From an uncultured Bacteroidales bacterium (GTDB lineage Bacteria > Bacteroidota > Bacteroidia > Bacteroidales > UBA932): DNA of 9,023 nt. Below are positions 5,649 through 9,023 of this stretch, in pieces; within the stretch, counting starts at the first letter, position 1, and each line of letters begins with the position of its first letter. The stretch is taken from positions 1-9,023 of the forward strand of contig CALCUQ010000395.1 of assembly GCA_937906795.1 (NCBI GenBank), written 5' to 3'. Made by a program: the position numbers and the translations under genes. Under the pieces are notes generated by a model. The model was not told where the DNA came from. It searched no databases and saw only the letters and a list, made by a program, of their open reading frames with translations.

Positions 5649-6555
5649 AAAATTTAGCCTGTGATATCCTTTCTTTTAGAAATTCTTTGAACTGGGGAGA
5701 TTCTATAACCTCTATATCATCTAATAATCCCAATACAAACCTTCCTACACCTTCAAAACTGCATACATTTATATCAAGTGTATAAAATTTGCTATTGTCA
5801 TTGCCAATATGTTCAATGAGCTTTTGTTCAGACAATGGAAATTCTTCCTTAAGCAGTGATGCAGCTTTAATCCCAAGTTTTAATTTTACATTGTACTCAT
5901 TCCATCCGTGCATTCTAAAAAGGTCAATATATCCTTTTTTATGCATATTTTCATATTCCCATTCATTATCCAGAACCTCTACACTGCCAATTCTTGAAAC
6001 TTTAAAAGTCTTGGTTTCTCCAGAGCTCAGTTCATAGGCCCATAATTGTATATAATTTGTAGTAAATGAAATAGGTTCAACCAATCTGTCTGTAACACTC
6101 TTGCTGTTGGCAGATGTATAGTTATGAAGAATAACCTGTTGTTTGCCCTCAATTGCATCAACAAGAGAATTCACATTCTTAGCATTACTCCCTTTTACAA
6201 CACAATCTGCAATCATTTTATAGTTATAAACAGAATAGAGTTTTGATTTGAGATTCTGTTTTAGAATATTATTCTCATCAATACTTTCAATTGCATTCTT
6301 TAAAATAAATGCTTCCTCTTCTGTAAAATGCACTAGTTCAGAAATATCTTTAAAATACTTTGATTCTTTATCTAATCTGAAACATCCCTGATTATTCTTT
6401 TTAATCAAGAAACCTGCATTTCTAAAAGTATCAATATATCTGTAAATTGTTCGTTCAGACATATCAAGTCTGTTGCTTAACTGCTCAATGGTATATTTAT
6501 TGGCAGTAAGCATCATCATAAGTCTTAGGAGTCTCTCTACTTTAGGTTGATCCAT
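5647..6555 (-). CDS. WYL-domain transcription regulator (shorter of the pair)
   Basis: The 302-residue protein has an N-terminal helix-turn-helix (about residues 8-55; recognition helix near SERTIYRYIDTF at 33-44) of the HTH_11/DeoR-like kind. A WYL domain follows at about 130-200, where the W-Y-L triad reads WAY (172-174) and the conserved arginine is in KVSRIG (Arg188). A C-terminal WCX-like extension covers about 220-300. WYL proteins are cytosolic DNA-binding regulators whose WYL domain is thought to sense a ligand, in some cases nucleic acid; family members control DNA-damage genes (PafBC) and phage-defence loci (BrxR, CapW). No defence gene is visible here. The gene starts 2 nt after the stop of the other WYL gene, so the two are co-transcribed. 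The stop lies in the T-run of the shared terminator. Confidence 0.9.
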   Translation of the reverse strand: MDQPKVERLLRLMMMLTANKYTIEQLSNRLDMSERTIYRYIDTFRNAGFLIKKNNQGCFRLDKESKYFKDISELVHFTEEEAFILKNAIESIDENNILKQNLKSKLYSVYNYKMIADCVVKGSNAKNVNSLVDAIEGKQQVILHNYTSANSKSVTDRLVEPISFTTNYIQLWAYELSSGETKTFKVSRIGSVEVLDNEWEYENMHKKGYIDLFRMHGWNEYNVKLKLGIKAASLLKEEFPLSEQKLIEHIGNDNSKFYTLDINVCSFEGVGRFVLGLLDDIEVIESPQFKEFLKERISQAKF

Positions 6556-6557
6556 AA

Positions 6558-7658
6558 TTATAAATCAGAAAATAAGTTTCTTTCAGTTTCGGTTGTATCC
6601 TGCTTAACAACAATTTCTTTTGAGTTGTTGAGGCTGTAATCTGGCAATACATCAATTTTTGAGATAATGTACTCATTGGATTGCAATCCAATCTCTCTTG
6701 GAGAAATAATCTGTATGTTAGGCTGATATGTGTAGACCAGATTATAAAATTCCCTGTTTGGAATAATGTTGATTGTAAAAATCATATCTCCATTTTCCTC
6801 AATCTTTACAAGTTTCTGGGAATGATGAACAGGATTTGTTTTTATGTATGGAGCCAAAGTGTTTCTAACGTTAAACTTTATCTGTTTTACTCCTCCCGAC
6901 AATTTAGTTACTCCTATAATATCTTTAAAATACTCCCAAGGATCAAAAGAATACTCATTAGGAAAAGGGAGGATGGAGTATGAATAATCTCTGATTCTGT
7001 CCAATGGAAGTTTATACACCCCATTCAATCCGTCTTTATAACCAAGAGCATACCATCTTCCGTCATATTCCTTTAAGTAGAAAGGATAAAAAATTATAGG
7101 GATAATGTTTTGTGATCTGGAAGAGTAATATCCAATACATAATACCTTCTTTGTAATTATGGCATCCTGGATAATATCAAAATACTCGAGTCCCAATGCA
7201 TTCTTTCTTTCTTGGAATTGCACAACTTGCTCCCTTTTCTGGATTTTGGAATTTATATCCTCCTCAAGAACACTTATTACATTCCTTATGCTGTGCAACT
7301 GCTCAAATTTACTGTACTCCTTTAGAGTATCCACAAGATCTCTTATTGCTTTAAGATTATCTCTTTTAATCTGAGCTTTTTCCAAAGAATAGTTTGGGTC
7401 TTTATACTTATAATACTTATGCTCATACACAACAATTGGAGCGCCATATCCTTTAACTTTATCTCTCATAAACTGCAAATCAAGCTGAATAGTTCTTGTT
7501 GAAACACAGTAGCGAAGAGAAGTCTTTTTTCCCTTTTTTTCTTTTATGGCATTTGTACATGCATTAATCAGGTCCAGTAGGGTATACTTGCGTTTAGAAT
7601 CCCTCAGACAGGCATCAATAGTCCTGTGTCTTAGAAGAGCATTTGAAGTAATATCCAT
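6558..7658 (-). CDS. WYL-domain transcription regulator (longer, first in operon)
   Basis: The 366-residue protein has an N-terminal winged-helix-like region (about residues 8-85; RYTLLD-like segment at 23-30 and STRTIQLDLQFM at 53-64 as likely recognition helix). A helical, charged linker follows (about 90-150). The WYL domain is at about 158-230, with RWYALGY at 201-207 and the conserved arginines in PLDRIRDY (Arg221, Arg223). A WCX-like C-terminal domain covers about 257-340, with a polar tail after it. The length and N-terminal style match the longer WYL regulators common in Bacteroidota. It is the first gene of a two-gene operon with the 302-residue WYL protein; paired WYL genes recall the actinobacterial PafB/PafC heterodimer, but that relation is only an analogy. 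The promoter region contains a dyad that suggests autoregulation. Confidence 0.9.
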   Translation of the reverse strand: MDITSNALLRHRTIDACLRDSKRKYTLLDLINACTNAIKEKKGKKTSLRYCVSTRTIQLDLQFMRDKVKGYGAPIVVYEHKYYKYKDPNYSLEKAQIKRDNLKAIRDLVDTLKEYSKFEQLHSIRNVISVLEEDINSKIQKREQVVQFQERKNALGLEYFDIIQDAIITKKVLCIGYYSSRSQNIIPIIFYPFYLKEYDGRWYALGYKDGLNGVYKLPLDRIRDYSYSILPFPNEYSFDPWEYFKDIIGVTKLSGGVKQIKFNVRNTLAPYIKTNPVHHSQKLVKIEENGDMIFTINIIPNREFYNLVYTYQPNIQIISPREIGLQSNEYIISKIDVLPDYSLNNSKEIVVKQDTTETERNLFSDL

Positions 7659-7676
7659 AATAAATAAGTATTTCTA

Positions 7677-7684
7677 CAAATATA
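7677..7684 (-). promoter_or_regulatory. Putative -7 promoter element for the WYL operon
   Basis: On the minus strand the octamer is TATATTTG, an exact TAnnTTTG match, 18 nt before the start of the first WYL gene. The dyad at 7692-7708 lies 7 nt upstream of it, where RNA polymerase would span -7 to -33. Confidence 0.5.
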
Positions 7685-7691
7685 ATAAATT

Positions 7692-7708
7692 ACGCAATTA
7701 TATTGCGT
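7692..7708. promoter_or_regulatory. 17-bp dyad ACGCAAT-TAT-ATTGCGT, likely operator
   Basis: Perfect 7-base arms flank a 3-base centre, with centre of symmetry at 7700. The dyad contains the only G/C-containing core in a very AT-rich 83-bp divergent intergenic region. It sits almost exactly midway between the two opposing -7 boxes (7677-7684 and 7721-7728). A dimeric regulator bound here would affect both promoters; the neighbouring WYL proteins are the obvious candidates, as inference. Confidence 0.6.
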
Positions 7709-7720
7709 TAAATATTATCA

Positions 7721-7728
7721 TATATTTG
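7721..7728 (+). promoter_or_regulatory. Putative -7 promoter element for the yqaE-eamA operon
   Basis: TATATTTG matches TAnnTTTG and lies 13 nt before the yqaE start codon, implying a very short leader. The only TTG upstream (7703-7705) lies in the dyad and is closer than the normal -33 spacing. Confidence 0.45.
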
Positions 7729-7741
7729 CAAAAAAAATCAT

Positions 7742-7900
7742 ATGTCGTTCTGGAGAGTTTTACTGGCAATATTGTTCCCTCCTTTATCTGTAATTGATAA
7801 AGGTTGTGGTTCGATTATCATAACCCTTTTGCTTACCCTTTGTGGATGGGTTCCCGGTGTTATAGCAGCACTAATAATACTTAATAATCCAAACAGATAA
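7742..7900 (+). CDS. YqaE/Pmp3 family small membrane protein
   Basis: This 52-residue reading frame encodes a protein that starts MSFWRVLLAILFPPLSV and contains LLTLCGWVPGVIAALIIL. These match the YqaE/Pmp3 (UPF0057) family pattern: an FPPL/LPPL motif in a first membrane helix (about residues 4-19), a short glycine-rich loop (KGCGS, 20-24), and a second helix (about 25-47) with L-T-L-x-G-W/Y-x-P-G. The normal length is 50-60 residues. It is an inner-membrane protein; relatives in yeast and plants affect membrane potential and salt tolerance, and the bacterial role is poorly known, often linked to stress. The stop codon at 7898-7900 shares its last A with the start of the transporter gene (TAATG), so translation is probably coupled. 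It is divergent from the WYL operon. Confidence 0.93.
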   Translation: MSFWRVLLAILFPPLSVIDKGCGSIIITLLLTLCGWVPGVIAALIILNNPNR

Positions 7901-8820
7901 TGTGGGTAGTTCTTGCATTTGTTTCTGCATTCTTTTTAGGATTTTATGATATATCAAAAAAACAATCCCTAAAAGACAATGCAGTTCTTACAGTATTGTT
8001 TCTAAATACAATATTCTGTACAGCAATATTTTTACCTTTCATTATCCTGAGTTATGCAAATCCTCACCTGCTTGAGGATACATTTTTTGATGCAGGACTT
8101 AATATAGGCTTTAAATCTCTTGAATATATCCAACCTTTAAAAGCCCACTTATTTGTAATATTAAAATCTTGTATTGTACTCAGCAGTTGGGTTATGGGTT
8201 ACTATGCACTCAAGCATCTCCCAATTACTCTTGCAGGACCCATCAATGCTACCAGACCTGTACTGGTGCTGGTTGGTGCTGTACTTATTTTTGGAGAAAG
8301 GTTGAATATTTTACAATGGAGTGGCGTTGCAGTAGCAATACTCTCTTTGTTTCTGCTGAGTTTGTCGGGAAGAAAAGAGGGAATAAATTTTAAGAGCAAC
8401 AAATGGATATACTGCCTCTTTGGAGCTGTTGTAATGGGGGCAGTAAGCGGTTTGTATGACAGGTACATAATGAAATTCCTGCCGCCAATGTTTGTACAGA
8501 GCTGGTTTAATGTATACCAGGTACCAATAATGGCATTACTAGTTTTTCTAATGCGCAAGCATAATGGCAAGTTCACATTCAGATGGAGCATTCCACTTAT
8601 TTCTGTATTTGTTTCTGTAGCAGATTTTGCCTATTTTTATTGTTTGTCTGATCCCGATGCACTTATAGCAGTTGTTTCTATGATTAGAAGAGGTAGTGTA
8701 ATAGTCTCCTTTATTGCAGGAATAATGTTGTTTAAGGATAAAAATATAAAATCAAAAGCTTTTGATTTGGTTTTTGTATTATTAGGCTTAATTTTGTTGT
8801 GTTGGGGAAGTTTAGTTTAA
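7900..8820 (+). CDS. EamA/DMT-family transporter
   Basis: The 306-residue protein has about ten membrane helices (roughly 2-17, 29-52, 82-103, 108-132, 138-156, 169-187, 199-217, 229-249, 254-276, 288-304). They form the two five-helix EamA repeats typical of drug/metabolite transporters. The first repeat ends its fourth helix with the family mark LIFGERL (129-135), and the second has the matching LFKDK (277-281) after its fourth. Two polar loops between helices 2 and 3 (about 53-81) are longer than usual. It should be an inner-membrane carrier, probably an exporter of small metabolites; the substrate cannot be told from sequence. The start shares one base with the yqaE stop. The HisA-like gene follows 17 nt after its stop, so all three are likely one operon. 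Confidence 0.92.
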   Translation: MWVVLAFVSAFFLGFYDISKKQSLKDNAVLTVLFLNTIFCTAIFLPFIILSYANPHLLEDTFFDAGLNIGFKSLEYIQPLKAHLFVILKSCIVLSSWVMGYYALKHLPITLAGPINATRPVLVLVGAVLIFGERLNILQWSGVAVAILSLFLLSLSGRKEGINFKSNKWIYCLFGAVVMGAVSGLYDRYIMKFLPPMFVQSWFNVYQVPIMALLVFLMRKHNGKFTFRWSIPLISVFVSVADFAYFYCLSDPDALIAVVSMIRRGSVIVSFIAGIMLFKDKNIKSKAFDLVFVLLGLILLCWGSLV

Positions 8821-8837
8821 AATGATAATTTGAATTT

Positions 8838-9023
8838 ATGATAGAGATAATTCCTTCTTTATACATTTACAATGGCAAATGTGTAAAACCTAATTTTGAA
8901 AATTTGAATGACAGTATTGTATATCCGGAACCTGTGTTGAGTATAGTAAACAAACTAGAGCAGGCCGGATTGTTCAGAGTAGTCATTAATGATCTCAATT
9001 CATATAAATTGGGTTCTCTCCAC
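8838..9023 (+). CDS. HisA/HisF-related TIM-barrel protein, N-terminal part
   Basis: The frame runs off the right edge, leaving 62 residues. The opening MIEIIPSLYIYNGKCVK aligns with the first strand of HisA (ProFAR isomerase; typical pattern MIEIIPAIDIIDGKCVR), and EPVLSIVNKLEQAGLFRVVIND (residues 31-52, shown in part) matches the next helix and strand, ending in ND where HisA has the VDLD motif. The catalytic aspartate of the first strand is replaced by Tyr9, and the second aspartate by Asn12, so normal HisA isomerase activity is doubtful. It is better called a HisA-related protein of unknown reaction than hisA. The ATG at 8838 is preceded by an AT-rich stretch with no Shine-Dalgarno sequence. 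The gap to the transporter stop is 17 nt, so it is probably the third gene of the yqaE-eamA operon. Confidence 0.78.
   Translation, partial: MIEIIPSLYIYNGKCVKPNFENLNDSIVYPEPVLSIVNKLEQAGLFRVVINDLNSYKLGSLH

Noticed and set aside
5647..7658. WYL pair as the regulators of a phage-defence island
   Set aside because: No nuclease, methylase, helicase, CBASS or other defence gene is visible on either side; the neighbours are housekeeping, membrane and transport genes.
8202..8591. A 129-residue minus-strand open frame inside the transporter gene
   Set aside because: It is antisense to a clear EamA transporter and has no family features.
1..9023. tRNA, rRNA, riboswitch or insertion-sequence signals
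   Set aside because: I saw no cloverleaf, ribosomal RNA sequence, known riboswitch pattern or transposase with terminal repeats; nearly all of the window is coding and no gap between genes exceeds 100 bases.

Overview
The window looks like chromosomal DNA of an AT-rich Bacteroidota, most likely Bacteroidales. The evidence is: the three divergent intergenic regions each carry matches to the Bacteroidota -7 promoter element TAnnTTTG on both strands; no start codon shows a clear Shine-Dalgarno sequence, and upstream regions are A/T-rich instead; there are Bacteroidota-style lipoproteins with a lipocalin-like domain; and the NagA and WYL proteins read like Bacteroidota members of those families. 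I cannot name a genus. No rRNA, tRNA, CRISPR array, transposase, phage gene or attachment site was seen. Genes are packed tightly and none of the complete ones is visibly broken.

Layout. (1) 1-635 (+): the C-terminal part of a membrane protein of the PTS EIIC-like family, overlapping tail-to-tail by 14 bp with a low-molecular-weight protein tyrosine phosphatase (622-1098, -). (2) 1196-4440 (+): a tight three-gene operon with 3-nt and 2-nt gaps, made of N-acetylglucosamine-6-phosphate deacetylase (nagA), a second NagA-like protein that has lost almost all catalytic and metal-binding residues, and a lipoprotein of unknown function. The lipoprotein gene overlaps by 80 bp the end of a convergent 5-formyltetrahydrofolate cyclo-ligase gene (4361-4963, -). 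(3) 5041-5583 (+): a small lipoprotein with a lipocalin-like domain and a Cys/His-rich repeat tail, followed by a strong hairpin terminator that probably works in both directions. (4) 5647-7658 (-): a two-gene operon of WYL-domain transcription regulators. (5) 7742-9023 (+): a divergent operon of a 52-residue YqaE/Pmp3 membrane protein, a ten-helix EamA/DMT transporter whose start overlaps the yqaE stop by one base, and the start of a HisA-like TIM-barrel gene that leaves the window.

How the parts may work together. The nagA pair belongs to amino-sugar catabolism or wall-sugar recycling; the second copy may be a regulatory or structural partner of the first. The two WYL regulators diverge from yqaE-eamA, and a clean 17-bp dyad (ACGCAAT-TAT-ATTGCGT) sits almost midway between the two predicted -7 boxes. 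This suggests one operator controlling both the regulators and a small envelope/transport operon. The most interesting items are the conserved but apparently dead NagA paralogue, the WYL/dyad/yqaE-eamA module, the Cys/His-repeat lipoprotein, and the HisA-like protein lacking the usual catalytic aspartate.
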